Source of the DNA: Tenacibaculum discolor
GTDB lineage: Bacteria > Bacteroidota > Bacteroidia > Flavobacteriales > Flavobacteriaceae
Assembly (NCBI RefSeq): GCF_003664185.1
Contig: NZ_RCCS01000009.1
Coordinates: 247,599-311,598 of the forward strand
Reading direction: 5' to 3'
DNA length: 64,000 bases
Shown: positions 1-8,680 of the stretch, piece by piece
Layout: each line of letters starts with the position of its first letter
Numbering within the stretch: the first letter of the stretch is position 1
Program-made: the position numbers and the translations under genes
The notes under the pieces: generated by a model
The model's input: the letters and a program-made list of their open reading frames with translations, nothing else
The model's database searches: none
What the model was told of the DNA's origin: nothing

Positions 1-326
1 TCGGGTAATGTAATTATTGGACTATATCTACTTACTTCTTGATTTCCTTCTTTGGTAGTTACTTTTATAGTTTCTGATAGTACTCGGACTCCTTTTTTAT
101 GACTTCTAAGTAATAGTCTATGATTTTTTAAACTCTTTTTGGTTTCTTGAGTAGGTTGAATTGATAGAAACTTGCTAATATCATATTGTTCTTCTAAACG
201 TTTTTTTTCTTCATCTGTAAGAGGTGTTACTCCATTATTTCCTCCATTTAATTCGAAAAAAGTTCGTTCTCCTTCATCTAGGAAATAAGAGTGGTATATA
301 TTGATATTGAACAGTGTTTTGTACAT
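1..326 (-). CDS. Hypothetical protein, partial (3' end outside window)
   Basis: Open from an ATG at 326 on the minus strand to the window edge, about 108 codons, beginning MYKTLFNINIYHSYFLDEGE. It is not in any family I recognise. The next gene upstream on the same strand is a DUF4255 protein 6 bp away, so the two are probably cotranscribed and this may be a further component of a contractile injection cluster. The stop codon is beyond the window, so length and C-terminus are unknown. The coding nature is supported by the uninterrupted frame and position; function is not assigned. Confidence 0.6.
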   Translation of the reverse strand, partial: MYKTLFNINIYHSYFLDEGERTFFELNGGNNGVTPLTDEEKKRLEEQYDISKFLSIQPTQETKKSLKNHRLLLRSHKKGVRVLSETIKVTTKEGNQEVSRYSPIITLP

Positions 327-332
327 AATCTT

Positions 333-908
333 TTAATTTTTAATTATTGATTGTTGTTCAATACCCGAGACTACTGTTCCTTCTTTGGTTACAATATCCC
401 TTTCTATTTCTAGTAATGTTATTTTATAAAGTACAGATGGGTACTGTTTACCTCCTAAGGTTCCCCATATATAATTTAACTCCTCAAAAGAAGGCGTATA
501 TAGTTGAGTAATAAATTTAAAAGTCTTTAGGTCTCCCAATCCATCTATACCTTCAAAGTTGGTGTTTTGATGCGTGAATACTTTTTTCCCTTGAAAAAAA
601 GCTAATATTTTTGTTAAACTCTTTAAAGATTCAGCGTAACTGGATTTATCTACACTGAACAAAACGTAGAGGTTTAAGTATACTTTTGGATTTCTGTAAC
701 TAACTGTAGTTCCTTCTACACGATTGTTAGAAGTATTTTTTAATGTAAATTCTTCTTGTGTATTAATTAATGTTAATGAAATATCTGGGTTATTTGCTGG
801 AGAATTTCCATCTCCTTCAGCCATAGCTATATTTGATAAGTCTACAGCCTTTTCATCGAAATAGTCATTTAATTCTTCGGTAATGATTTGTAATATTTCA
901 AAAATCAT
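333..908 (-). CDS. DUF4255 (Pvc16-type) protein of a contractile injection system
   Basis: 191 aa beginning MIFEILQIITEELNDYF, the pattern of the DUF4255/Pvc16 N-terminal family: amphipathic start, an internal LTLINTQEE strand, and a central YLNLYVLFS strand. Family knowledge: these proteins occur in extracellular contractile injection clusters (PVC, Afp, MAC), where Afp16/Pvc16 caps the tube and sheath. No signal peptide is visible, consistent with cytosolic assembly. The rest of the cluster would lie to the left of the window, as suggested by the partial gene downstream. The ATG at 908 is the family start. The family call is fairly sure; the structural role is inferred from homologues. Confidence 0.75.
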   Translation of the reverse strand: MIFEILQIITEELNDYFDEKAVDLSNIAMAEGDGNSPANNPDISLTLINTQEEFTLKNTSNNRVEGTTVSYRNPKVYLNLYVLFSVDKSSYAESLKSLTKILAFFQGKKVFTHQNTNFEGIDGLGDLKTFKFITQLYTPSFEELNYIWGTLGGKQYPSVLYKITLLEIERDIVTKEGTVVSGIEQQSIIKN

Positions 909-1128
909 TTTAATAGTAAGTTTAGTTAGTTTTGCTTGTAGATTGAAGGGTTAGCAATCAGACATTGTAAAATTAACCTCTCTTACGAAGAATAACCGCA
1001 ATGAAAAACTCTTTTAAAAAAGTAGTTTCTCCTAAATATTTTCTAATAGAATTACAGGTAGTAAAAAGGGGAAAATCACCCTTACTTTTTTAATCAAGAA
1101 ATTTTAAGTTTTACGTGAATCCAATAAA

Positions 1129-1161
1129 AAACTCTTTATACACAGTATGCATAAAGAGTTT
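1129..1161 (-). terminator. Rho-independent terminator after gldA
   Basis: Inverted repeat AAACTCTTTAT / ATAAAGAGTTT with an 11-nt loop, followed on the minus strand by a run of T (TTTTTATTGG). It lies 25 bp beyond the gldA stop codon. The rest of 909-1128 shows no gene; it probably holds the promoter of the DUF4255 operon. Confidence 0.75.
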
Positions 1162-1185
1162 ATATATATTCTTGTTTGTTATTTT

Positions 1186-2079
1186 TTATTTGGTCAACTC
1201 CCTAAATAAACTTTCTAAGTTTTTGTTTTCGGTATTTAATCCTAGAATTTTTAATCCATTTTCTTGTGCAAAGTCAAAAATTACTGGGCGCATATCTTCA
1301 GAAGTATTAAATGTTAACACCCAATTATTTTCTAGCGTATTTTTATATCCTGTAATATTTGGTAATCGTTTAATAAATTGTTCCTCTAATTTATAGTCAA
1401 ACGTTACTTTAATTACTTGTTCATTATCTGTTTTAAGTTCTGAAATAGGTTTATTAATTACTATTTCTCCTTTATTTATAATTATAACTCGGTCACACAT
1501 TGCTTCTACTTCTTGCATAATGTGTGTAGATAATAATACTGTTTTATCTTTTCCTAACTCTTTTATTAATTGACGTATTTCAACTAATTGGTTTGGATCT
1601 AACCCTGTAGTAGGTTCATCTAAAATTAATACTTCTGGATTGTGTAAAATAGCGGCCGCTAATCCTACACGCTGGCGATATCCTTTAGATAATTGATTAA
1701 TCTTCTTATGTGCTTCTATCTTTAAGCCTACTCTATCAATAATCTCATTAATTCTAGACTTTTCTATATTATGTAAAGATGCTTGAAACTGTAAATATTC
1801 TTTCACATACATATCCAAGTACAATGGATTATGCTCTGGTAAATAACCTATTTTTTTTTGTGCTTCAATAGGATTTGAAATTACATCAATTCCACTTACC
1901 AACACAGTTCCTTTTGAAGGTTTAATAAACCCCGTTAAGATTTTCATTGTTGTAGATTTCCCAGCTCCATTTGGACCTAAAAAACCAACTATTTCTCCTT
2001 TCTTTGCTGAAAAGGAAATATTATTAACAGCCTTTTGTGTTCCGTATGTTTTTACTATTGAGGTAAGTTCTATTGACAT
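1186..2079 (-). CDS. gldA: GldA-type ABC transporter ATP-binding protein
   Basis: 297 aa ABC ATPase. Walker A GPNGAGKS lies at residues 35-42, the signature LSKGYRQR at 130-137, Walker B LILDEP at 151-156, and an H-loop follows (STHIMQE). After the ATPase domain comes a C-terminal extension of about 80 residues ending in FRELTK, as in GldA of gliding Bacteroidota. Family knowledge: GldA works with the membrane proteins GldF and GldG in gliding motility. No gldF or gldG is adjacent here, which is usual when gldA stands alone. Length matches the family. The ATG at 2079 starts the conserved MSIELTSIVK-type N-terminus. A terminator follows the stop. Confidence 0.85.
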   Translation of the reverse strand: MSIELTSIVKTYGTQKAVNNISFSAKKGEIVGFLGPNGAGKSTTMKILTGFIKPSKGTVLVSGIDVISNPIEAQKKIGYLPEHNPLYLDMYVKEYLQFQASLHNIEKSRINEIIDRVGLKIEAHKKINQLSKGYRQRVGLAAAILHNPEVLILDEPTTGLDPNQLVEIRQLIKELGKDKTVLLSTHIMQEVEAMCDRVIIINKGEIVINKPISELKTDNEQVIKVTFDYKLEEQFIKRLPNITGYKNTLENNWVLTFNTSEDMRPVIFDFAQENGLKILGLNTENKNLESLFRELTK

Positions 2080-2145
2080 GTTTTTAGATTGATAGATTTT
2101 TAGATAAAAGATTCAAGACTTATTTTTTACTTTGACCTTATACCC

Positions 2146-2637
2146 TTAACCTTTTCTCTTTTCATAAGAAACGAAGCTGTAGTCATATTTATTTTTTTCG
2201 TCAGCTTTAAAATCTTCCCGTGCTACTTCTTTCCATATATTCATATCTATTTTAGGGAAAAAAGCATCTGCTTCAAACTCATGATGCAATACAGTTATAT
2301 CTAATCTATCAACTAAATTTTGCTCTAAAGCTTCCTTATAAATTTGCGCCCCACCTATTATAAACGCATCATTTCCTTCTACTAACTCTATAGCTTGCTC
2401 AATACTATTTGCTATTAAGCATCCATCTATAAAGTAGTTATTATTTCGGGTAATAATTATTGATGTACGGTTAGGTAAAGGTTTACCAATACTCTCAAAA
2501 GTATTACGCCCCATTAAAATAGGATGGCCTGTAGTAACTTTTTTAAAACGTTTTAAATCGGCAGGCAAATGCCAAATTAAGTCATTATCTTTTCCTAAAG
2601 CATTGTTTTTTGCAATTGCAGCTATGAGTGTAATCAT
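2146..2637 (-). CDS. folA: Dihydrofolate reductase
   Basis: 163 aa, full length for the family. It reduces dihydrofolate to tetrahydrofolate with NADPH. Visible motifs: WHLPADL with the catalytic acid D27, the GRNTFESIG stretch and PLPNR of the cofactor-binding region, and FIIGGAQIY near the C-terminus. It sits with thyA on the same strand, the classic folate/dTMP pairing, since thymidylate synthase makes the dihydrofolate that this enzyme recycles. One small gene of unknown function separates them. Confidence 0.95.
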   Translation of the reverse strand: MITLIAAIAKNNALGKDNDLIWHLPADLKRFKKVTTGHPILMGRNTFESIGKPLPNRTSIIITRNNNYFIDGCLIANSIEQAIELVEGNDAFIIGGAQIYKEALEQNLVDRLDITVLHHEFEADAFFPKIDMNIWKEVAREDFKADEKNKYDYSFVSYEKRKG

Positions 2638-2655
2638 AAATTTAGTTTGTGTGGC

Positions 2656-2841
2656 TTACATATTTTTCACCCATTCTTTAATATATCCTGTAAGATCTCT
2701 TTTTTCTGTTGTAGCTTCTTCAAAAGTTTCATTTTTCATATTATCAACCAACGTATGAATTGCCTTTAGCACATTTTCATCGTTAATTTCAGCTATTTTA
2801 TCATAGAGATCTTCTTTTAAAACATCAACATCTGTATTCAT
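2656..2841 (-). CDS. Small acidic protein, antitoxin-like, unknown
   Basis: 61 aa beginning MNTDVDVLKEDLYDKIAEIN. It is acidic and predicted helical, with no signal peptide or membrane segment. The size and composition resemble small Bacteroidota proteins often annotated as addiction-module antidotes, but there is no toxin gene beside it: the neighbours are folA (18 bp downstream) and thyA. It could therefore be an orphan antitoxin or an unrelated small protein. It lies between two genes of one pathway on the same strand, which supports it being expressed. No function is assigned. Confidence 0.6.
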   Translation of the reverse strand: MNTDVDVLKEDLYDKIAEINDENVLKAIHTLVDNMKNETFEEATTEKRDLTGYIKEWVKNM

Positions 2842-2903
2842 TTTATAACTTTTAGGTGGTTTCTTACAAAGCTACTAAACAATATATATAAAATAAAGTT
2901 AAA

Positions 2904-3728
2904 TTATACTGCTACAACTCCTTTTATGTGTGGATGAGGATCATAACCTACCAATTCGAAATCTTCAAAAGTAAAATCTTCAATATTTTTTATTGCTGAA
3001 TTAATTTTCATTTTAGGAAGAGATCTTGGTTCACGTGATAATTGCAACTCTAATTGCTCCATATGATTATTATATATATGAGCATCACCAAATGTATGAA
3101 TAAACTCTCCAGCTTCATAACCACAAACTTGTGCAACCATCATTGTAAATAAAGCATAAGACGCAATATTAAAAGGAACTCCTAAAAATATATCTGCACT
3201 ACGTTGATACAATTGACATGAAAGTTTCCCGTCTGCTACATAAAATTGAAAAAATGCATGACATGGAGGTAATGCCGCTTTACCATTCGCTACATTTTCT
3301 GCAAACGACTTTGAAGTATCTGGTAAAACAGAAGGGTTCCATGCAGACACTAACATTCTACGGCTATTAGGATTAGTTTTTAAGGTTTCAATTACTTCTT
3401 TTAATTGATCTATTTCATCACTATTCCAGTTACGCCATTGATGTCCGTACACTGGACCTAAATCACCATTTTCATCAGCCCATTCATTCCAAATACGTAC
3501 ACCATTTTCTTGTAAATACTTAATATTGGTATCACCCTTTATAAACCATAATAATTCATAAATAATCGATTTTAGGTGTAGCTTCTTAGTTGTTACCATT
3601 GGAAACCCTTCACTCAAATCAAATCGCATTTGATATCCAAAAACACTTTTGGTTCCTGTTCCTGTTCTATCTCCCTTTTCGTTTCCGTTTTCTAAAACGT
3701 GTTTTACTAAATCGTGATACTGCTTCAT
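2904..3728 (-). CDS. thyA: Thymidylate synthase
   Basis: 274 aa ThyA-type enzyme that makes dTMP from dUMP with methylene-tetrahydrofolate. The catalytic Cys156 lies in [18 protein letters not shown] near residue 20 and the [16 protein letters not shown] stretch are family landmarks. I chose the ATG at 3728 because homologues start [15 protein letters not shown]; the 14 extra upstream codons look like leader sequence and contain no conserved residues. It is paired with folA downstream, with which it shares the folate cycle. Full length and intact. Confidence 0.95.
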   Translation of the reverse strand: MKQYHDLVKHVLENGNEKGDRTGTGTKSVFGYQMRFDLSEGFPMVTTKKLHLKSIIYELLWFIKGDTNIKYLQENGVRIWNEWADENGDLGPVYGHQWRNWNSDEIDQLKEVIETLKTNPNSRRMLVSAWNPSVLPDTSKSFAENVANGKAALPPCHAFFQFYVADGKLSCQLYQRSADIFLGVPFNIASYALFTMMVAQVCGYEAGEFIHTFGDAHIYNNHMEQLELQLSREPRSLPKMKINSAIKNIEDFTFEDFELVGYDPHPHIKGVVAV

Positions 3729-3842
3729 CCTTCTGCGTTTAATCGTTAAAATTGTTGATCTGTTTAACAACGTAAAAATAAAAAAGCATCTACAAAAAAT
3801 GTAAATGCTTTTAAAATTATATTAATAAGTTATCAACTATAA

Positions 3843-4025
3843 CTATGCCCAAACACAGGTTCCATTACTTTGGCAGTAACCATAGTCACAAAACTCTTGA
3901 CCATTTGCAAACCTAGTACAACATAAACGAGGTCCTTTACAATAGGTATAGCCTCCTCCGTTAATTTGGTTTTGTTCACTTCTTGATAACGTTTTAATTC
4001 CTTTTAAACTTTTCAGTTTTTTCAT
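3843..4025 (-). CDS. Double-glycine leader peptide, six-cysteine bacteriocin-like precursor
   Basis: 60 aa. The leader MKKLKSLKGIKTLSRSEQNQ ends in INGG at residues 21-24, a typical Bacteroidota natural-product or bacteriocin-like leader cleaved after GG by a C39-peptidase ABC exporter. The mature part of about 36 residues has six cysteines (29, 35, 36, 46, 51, 57), suggesting up to three disulfides. The ATG at 4025 is chosen because the leader pattern begins there; the longer frame from 4082 adds non-conserved residues. No exporter or modification gene is nearby, so a distant transporter must serve it if it is secreted. Type is fairly sure; activity is unknown. Confidence 0.7.
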   Translation of the reverse strand: MKKLKSLKGIKTLSRSEQNQINGGGYTYCKGPRLCCTRFANGQEFCDYGYCQSNGTCVWA

Positions 4026-4142
4026 GATAGATTTAATTTTGGGGGTTAATATTGGTATAAATATATCAAAAAAAGTGAACAAACAAAACTATCAACCTAA
4101 AAAACAACACTTTACAATTAAATTGTAATTTTAAAAAATCTT

Positions 4143-5888
4143 TTAACCAATAATCATACCTGCTATGGTTGCTGACATTAACGAAGCAATTGTACCTCCA
4201 ATTAAAGCTTTCATCCCAAATTCAGATAAGTTTTTACGTTGACCTGGTGCTAATGAACCAATTCCTCCAATTTGAATTCCAATAGAAGCAAAGTTTGCAA
4301 AACCACATAACATGTAAGTTGCCATAATTACTGACTTGCTATACGTTAAATGTGTTGCACTTGCAGCATTTTTTAAGTCTGCTAATTGGATATATCCCAC
4401 AAACTCACTTGCAGCTAATTTAATACCCAATAATTGTCCCATTAACGCCATATCTTCTTTAGCTACTCCAATTAACCACATTAAAGGTGCAAAGGCATAT
4501 CCTAAAATAAATTCTAACGATAATGCTTCATAAGGTGTAGCTCCTTCAATCAGCTCATTCAAAGAAGTAAATTTCCAGCTGAAATATTCAATTCCATCAA
4601 AACCTCCAATTCCACCTAAAATACCATTTATCATGGCTATAAATGCAATAAATACTAATAACATTGCTGCAACATTCATTGCTAGTTGTAAACCTTCTGT
4701 TGTTCCATTAGCAATAGCATCTAAAATATTTGAACCAATTTTTTCTGATGAAACTTGTACATCTGTATTTACTTCTTCAGTTTGTGGATATAATATTTTA
4801 GAAATAATAATTGCTCCTGGTGCTGCCATTACAGATGCTGCTAATAAATGTTTTGCATATAATAAACGTAATGCTTCATCATCTCCTCCTAAAAACCCAA
4901 TATAAGCAGCTAAAACAGCTCCTGCTACTGTTGCCATTCCTCCTATCATTACTAATAAGATTTCAGAACGGTTCATTTTCTCTAAATATGCTTTAATTAA
5001 CAAAGGTGCTTCTGTTTGTCCTAAGAAAATATTTCCTGCTACCGATAAACTTTCTGCCCCAGAAATCTTTAAAAATTTAGATAACAACCAAGCTAATCCT
5101 TTTACTATTTTTTGAATCAGTCCTAAATAGAATAATACTGACGTTAGTGCCGAGAAAAATATAATTGTAGGCAATACTTGAAAAGCAAAAATAAATCCAA
5201 AAGAATCCATATCAGCAACTAAACCGCTGAATAAAAACTCACTTCCTGCTCTTGTAAAATCTAATACACTAACAAACAAACCTCCTACTAACTCAAACGT
5301 CTTTTGTACAAAAGGGACTTTTAAAACTCCAATTGCTATTAATAATTGAAAAGCTAGTCCTAACCCTACTGTTTTCCAATCTATACCTCTTCGGTTTGCA
5401 CTAAATAAAAAAGCTATAATTAATAATGTTACCATTCCTAAAGCTCCTCTCCATAAACTTTGCATTGAGAAACCTTGGCTTGGAATTATTTTACTTGTAT
5501 TGTCTACTACCTCTTCAGAGTCTTTTTCTAAAACTACTTTTGATTCTGTTGTAAAATTATAAAGTATGTTTTTTTCTGAAAGTGTTAATACTTCATCTGT
5601 TAACTCAACTACATTGTAATAACGAACTGTATCGTTAGGTTGTTTGTAGTTAAAAATTAATAAGTTGTTTTGATGAATATAGTTTCCTGAAGCTTGTAAA
5701 CTATCTTTTGCCACTAAAGAGTATGTAAAGTTCCCTTCTGATAAAGTAAAAACATCTGTAGGATCTATAGAAACAATTGAATCTCCTTCTGTCGTTGTAA
5801 TTGATGAGAAATTCCACTTTTTTTCAATGCTTTGGCTAAAAGTTATCATCGTAACGCAAAGCATTATGAAAGTAAATAGTTTCTTCAT
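4143..5888 (-). CDS. NupC-family nucleoside transporter with N-terminal lipocalin-like domain
   Basis: 581 aa. The start at 5888 gives a signal peptide (MKKLFTFIMLCVTMITFSQS). Residues to about 140 look like a small lipocalin-type beta domain, strand-rich with WNFSSI and GNYIHQNN segments. From about 165 to the end is a multi-pass concentrative nucleoside transporter, with GAESLSVAGNIFLGQTEAP and the C-terminal GIQIGGIG region as landmarks. It imports nucleosides, probably with Na+ or H+. E. coli NupC is about 400 aa, so the extra domain is an addition exposed outside the inner membrane. It lies 16 bp downstream of the bifunctional nuclease gene on the same strand. Confidence 0.85.
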   Translation of the reverse strand: MKKLFTFIMLCVTMITFSQSIEKKWNFSSITTTEGDSIVSIDPTDVFTLSEGNFTYSLVAKDSLQASGNYIHQNNLLIFNYKQPNDTVRYYNVVELTDEVLTLSEKNILYNFTTESKVVLEKDSEEVVDNTSKIIPSQGFSMQSLWRGALGMVTLLIIAFLFSANRRGIDWKTVGLGLAFQLLIAIGVLKVPFVQKTFELVGGLFVSVLDFTRAGSEFLFSGLVADMDSFGFIFAFQVLPTIIFFSALTSVLFYLGLIQKIVKGLAWLLSKFLKISGAESLSVAGNIFLGQTEAPLLIKAYLEKMNRSEILLVMIGGMATVAGAVLAAYIGFLGGDDEALRLLYAKHLLAASVMAAPGAIIISKILYPQTEEVNTDVQVSSEKIGSNILDAIANGTTEGLQLAMNVAAMLLVFIAFIAMINGILGGIGGFDGIEYFSWKFTSLNELIEGATPYEALSLEFILGYAFAPLMWLIGVAKEDMALMGQLLGIKLAASEFVGYIQLADLKNAASATHLTYSKSVIMATYMLCGFANFASIGIQIGGIGSLAPGQRKNLSEFGMKALIGGTIASLMSATIAGMIIG

Positions 5889-5904
5889 TTTTAATATTTT
5901 AAAA

Positions 5905-6519
5905 TTAAGAACGTTTGCTGATTTCATCACGAATTTTAGCTGCCAACTCATAGTTTTCATTGGCTACAGCATCGTTAAGTTGTTCGTGTAATTCTTTAAG
6001 TGATAAGTGTGAGTAGCTGCCTTCTCCTTCTTCTTCCTCTTCAATTGAAAATTCTATTTCGTCTTCATCAGACTCCAAATCTTCTTCAATTGTTAATTCT
6101 TCATCCATTTTTAGATAAATACCTGCTTTATCTAAGATATTTTCGTAGGTAAAAATTGGTGCTTCAAATCGAACTGCCAAAGCTATTGCATCTGAAGTCC
6201 TTGTATCAATAACCTCTTCTACTCCTTCTCTTTCGCAGATTAAGCTTGAATAAAACACACCATCAACTAATTTGTGTATAATTACCTGCTTTACTGTGAT
6301 AGAAAATCTATCAGAAAATGTTTTAAATAAATCGTGAGTAAGTGGTCTTGGAGGACGGATTTCTTTTTCCAATGCTATTGCTATTGATTGTGCCTCAAAT
6401 GCTCCTATGATTATAGGAAGTGTTCTGGTTCCTTCCATTTCACTCAGCACTAAAGCATATGCCCCACTTTGTGTTTGGCTATATGAAATCCCTTTTATAG
6501 TTAGTTTAATTAAACTCAT
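5905..6519 (-). CDS. Bifunctional nuclease family protein (DUF151) with C-terminal UVR motif
   Basis: 204 aa. The first 130 residues match the DUF151 bifunctional nuclease family: GAYALVLSEMEGTRTLPIII, then RPLTHDLF and RTSDAIALAVRF. An acidic linker (runs of E and D around 135-165) leads to a UvrB/UvrC-type UVR motif at the C-terminus (LNDAVANENYELAAKIRDEI). The UVR motif suggests contact with a partner such as a Clp or Uvr protein; that is inference. I use ATG 6519 rather than the TTG two codons earlier. It precedes the nucleoside transporter on the same strand, so nucleic-acid breakdown and nucleoside uptake may be linked. Confidence 0.85.
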   Translation of the reverse strand: MSLIKLTIKGISYSQTQSGAYALVLSEMEGTRTLPIIIGAFEAQSIAIALEKEIRPPRPLTHDLFKTFSDRFSITVKQVIIHKLVDGVFYSSLICEREGVEEVIDTRTSDAIALAVRFEAPIFTYENILDKAGIYLKMDEELTIEEDLESDEDEIEFSIEEEEEGEGSYSHLSLKELHEQLNDAVANENYELAAKIRDEISKRS

Positions 6520-6667
6520 GTACAATCAATCATCATAAAATACAAAAAAACTGTCTAAATTTAGGCCTTTTGCTTAAAATTTTAGACAGCCTTCTAAAGT
6601 GGGCACAATTTACTAAAAATTATGAGTTGAACTCTAATTTATAGAAAAAGAAAAAATTACCACTATT

Positions 6668-7621
6668 TTATGCTTGTTTAAAAGCTTTTAATTTGTCTAC
6701 TAACTGAGGTACAACTTCAAAAGCATCACCTACAATACCATAATCAGCAGCCTTAAAGAAAGGTGCTTCAGGATCTGTATTGATAACTACTTTTACTTTA
6801 GAAGCATTAATTCCTGCTAAATGTTGAATTGCTCCAGAAATACCAATAGCAATATATAAGTTCGAAGCTACTGGCTTACCTGTTTGCCCTACGTGTTCAC
6901 TGTGTGGACGCCATCCTAAATCAGATACAGGCTTAGAACATGCAGTTGCTGCACCTAAAACATCAGCCAACTCCTCAACCATTCCCCAGTTTTCAGGCCC
7001 TTTCAAACCTCTTCCTGCAGAAACAACAATATCAGCATCAGCAATCGTAACTTTTCCTGTTGCTCTATTAATATTTTCAGATTTCACTCCTAATTCAGGT
7101 AATGTAGCATCAAAACCTTCAGCAGAACCACTTACTGCATTTTCATGTGCTCCGTAAGAATTTTTAGCAACACCTATTACTTTTTTCTCAGTTGAAATTT
7201 CAGTGTTATTAAACCCTTTGTTTGAGAAAGCTTTTCTTTTAACAACAAAAGGACTTGTGCTACTTGGTAAAGCTACAGCATTTGAAGCATATCCTGCCTC
7301 TAAAGCTACAGCTACTAATGGTGCTACAGTTAATCCATCAACACTAGAGTCGATAATTACTGTGTTAGCTCCTTTTGCTTCTGCTACTTGTTTAATAATT
7401 GAAGCATATGCTTTAGCATTGAATGAAGATAAGTCATTTTTTACTTCTACTACATTCTCTGCTCCGTAAGTATATAATTCAGAAGCATCTCCTCCATTAA
7501 TAGTTAACACTACTAAGTCGCTTCCTAATTGTTCTGCTACTTTTTTTCCGTATGAAACAACCTCAAAAGCTGTTTTTTTGAATTTTCCTTCCGATGAATC
7601 GGCAAAAACTAATACAGACAT
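6668..7621 (-). CDS. etfA: Electron transfer flavoprotein alpha subunit
   Basis: 317 aa, full length. ETF takes electrons from acyl-CoA dehydrogenases and passes them to the quinone pool through ETF:quinone oxidoreductase. The N-terminal adenine-nucleotide-hydrolase-like fold is followed by the C-terminal FAD-binding domain, with the landmark SAGRGLKGPENWG near residues 200-215 and the SGAIQHLAGI stretch near 260. It follows etfB on the same strand with a gap of about 100 bp, the usual order, and the two make the heterodimer. Confidence 0.95.
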   Translation of the reverse strand: MSVLVFADSSEGKFKKTAFEVVSYGKKVAEQLGSDLVVLTINGGDASELYTYGAENVVEVKNDLSSFNAKAYASIIKQVAEAKGANTVIIDSSVDGLTVAPLVAVALEAGYASNAVALPSSTSPFVVKRKAFSNKGFNNTEISTEKKVIGVAKNSYGAHENAVSGSAEGFDATLPELGVKSENINRATGKVTIADADIVVSAGRGLKGPENWGMVEELADVLGAATACSKPVSDLGWRPHSEHVGQTGKPVASNLYIAIGISGAIQHLAGINASKVKVVINTDPEAPFFKAADYGIVGDAFEVVPQLVDKLKAFKQA

Positions 7622-7724
7622 ATTTTTTTATTTTTTTAGTCGTTAGTGGTTAGTTTTTTATCATTAAACACTAACAAATATTTTTTATTTTTTCTTTTGA
7701 ACTCTATTAAAACAGGTTAACTAA

Positions 7725-8465
7725 TTAAATTACTTTCGCTTCGTTATGTAATAAATCAATTAAATCATCAACATTATCAACTAACTTAACCGCTCCTTTT
7801 GGTGCTGGTTTTTCAAAGTTTTGAGTTGCTGTCGCTGCTGCTGCACCAGTTGGTTCAACTACACTTAATGGCTTTTTACGCGCCATCATAATACCTCTCA
7901 TATTAGGAATACGTAAATCTTTTTCTTCTACAATTCCTTTTTGACCTGCAATTACCATTGGTAATGTTGAAGATACTTTTTCTTCTCCTCCGTCAATCTC
8001 TCTATCTAAAGTAGCATTTGTTCCATCTACCTCTACACCAACACAACCATTAACAAAGTTAAAATCTAATAAAGAAGCTAACATCCCTGGAACCATTTGT
8101 CCATTATAATCAGCAGATTCTTTTCCTGCTAATACTAAATCATACCCTCCATTTTTAACAACTTCAGCTAACTCTTTAGCAACCATAAATCCGTCAGTTG
8201 GTTCAGCGTTTACACGAATTGCATCATCTGCACCAATCGCTAAAGCTTTACGTAAAGTAGGCTCAGTAGAAGCTCCTCCAACATTCACTACAGTTACACT
8301 TGCTCCTTGCTTTTCTTTAAACCACATTGCACGAGTTAAACTAAACTCATCGTATGGATTTATAACATATTGAACCCCGTTAGTATCAAACTTTGTATCG
8401 TTATCAGTAAAGTTGATTTTTGAAGTAGTATCAGGTACATGACTGATACAAACTAATATTTTCAT
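7725..8465 (-). CDS. etfB: Electron transfer flavoprotein beta subunit
   Basis: 246 aa. Begins MKILVCISHVPDTTSKINF as in other ETF beta proteins; NPYDEFSLTRA and LAGKESADYNGQMVPGMLA are family landmarks, the latter near the AMP and partner-binding region. It forms the heterodimer with EtfA encoded next on the same strand and serves fatty-acid and branched-chain amino-acid oxidation. It is divergent from pdhB across a 215-bp gap. Confidence 0.95.
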   Translation of the reverse strand: MKILVCISHVPDTTSKINFTDNDTKFDTNGVQYVINPYDEFSLTRAMWFKEKQGASVTVVNVGGASTEPTLRKALAIGADDAIRVNAEPTDGFMVAKELAEVVKNGGYDLVLAGKESADYNGQMVPGMLASLLDFNFVNGCVGVEVDGTNATLDREIDGGEEKVSSTLPMVIAGQKGIVEEKDLRIPNMRGIMMARKKPLSVVEPTGAAAATATQNFEKPAPKGAVKLVDNVDDLIDLLHNEAKVI

Positions 8466-8641
8466 ATATATCGTTGTTTTAAAGAAACTTAATTTTGTGC
8501 GACGAAGTTAAGGATTTTTTTTAATTTACTATGCGTGCATAATAAATTTTTTCCTCAACATTAATCAACCTCAAAATTAAGGTATTATTATTACATAATC
8601 ATTTGTTGATTTTAAAGCTACAATATTACCCCTATTTTTAT

Positions 8642-8649
8642 TATTTTTG
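8642..8649 (+). promoter_or_regulatory. Candidate Bacteroidota -7 box for pdhB
   Basis: TATTTTTG matches the flavobacterial -7 consensus TAnnTTTG, 31 bp before the chosen pdhB ATG. No clear TTG -33 element is seen at the expected 19-bp spacing, so this rests on one box. Confidence 0.5.
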
Positions 8650-8680
8650 CACTCTTGATAAACAACTACTTATAAAACGT

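Noticed and set aside
7203..7469. Plus-strand frame opposite etfA
   Set aside because: Shadow of the etfA coding sequence, which has full family support.
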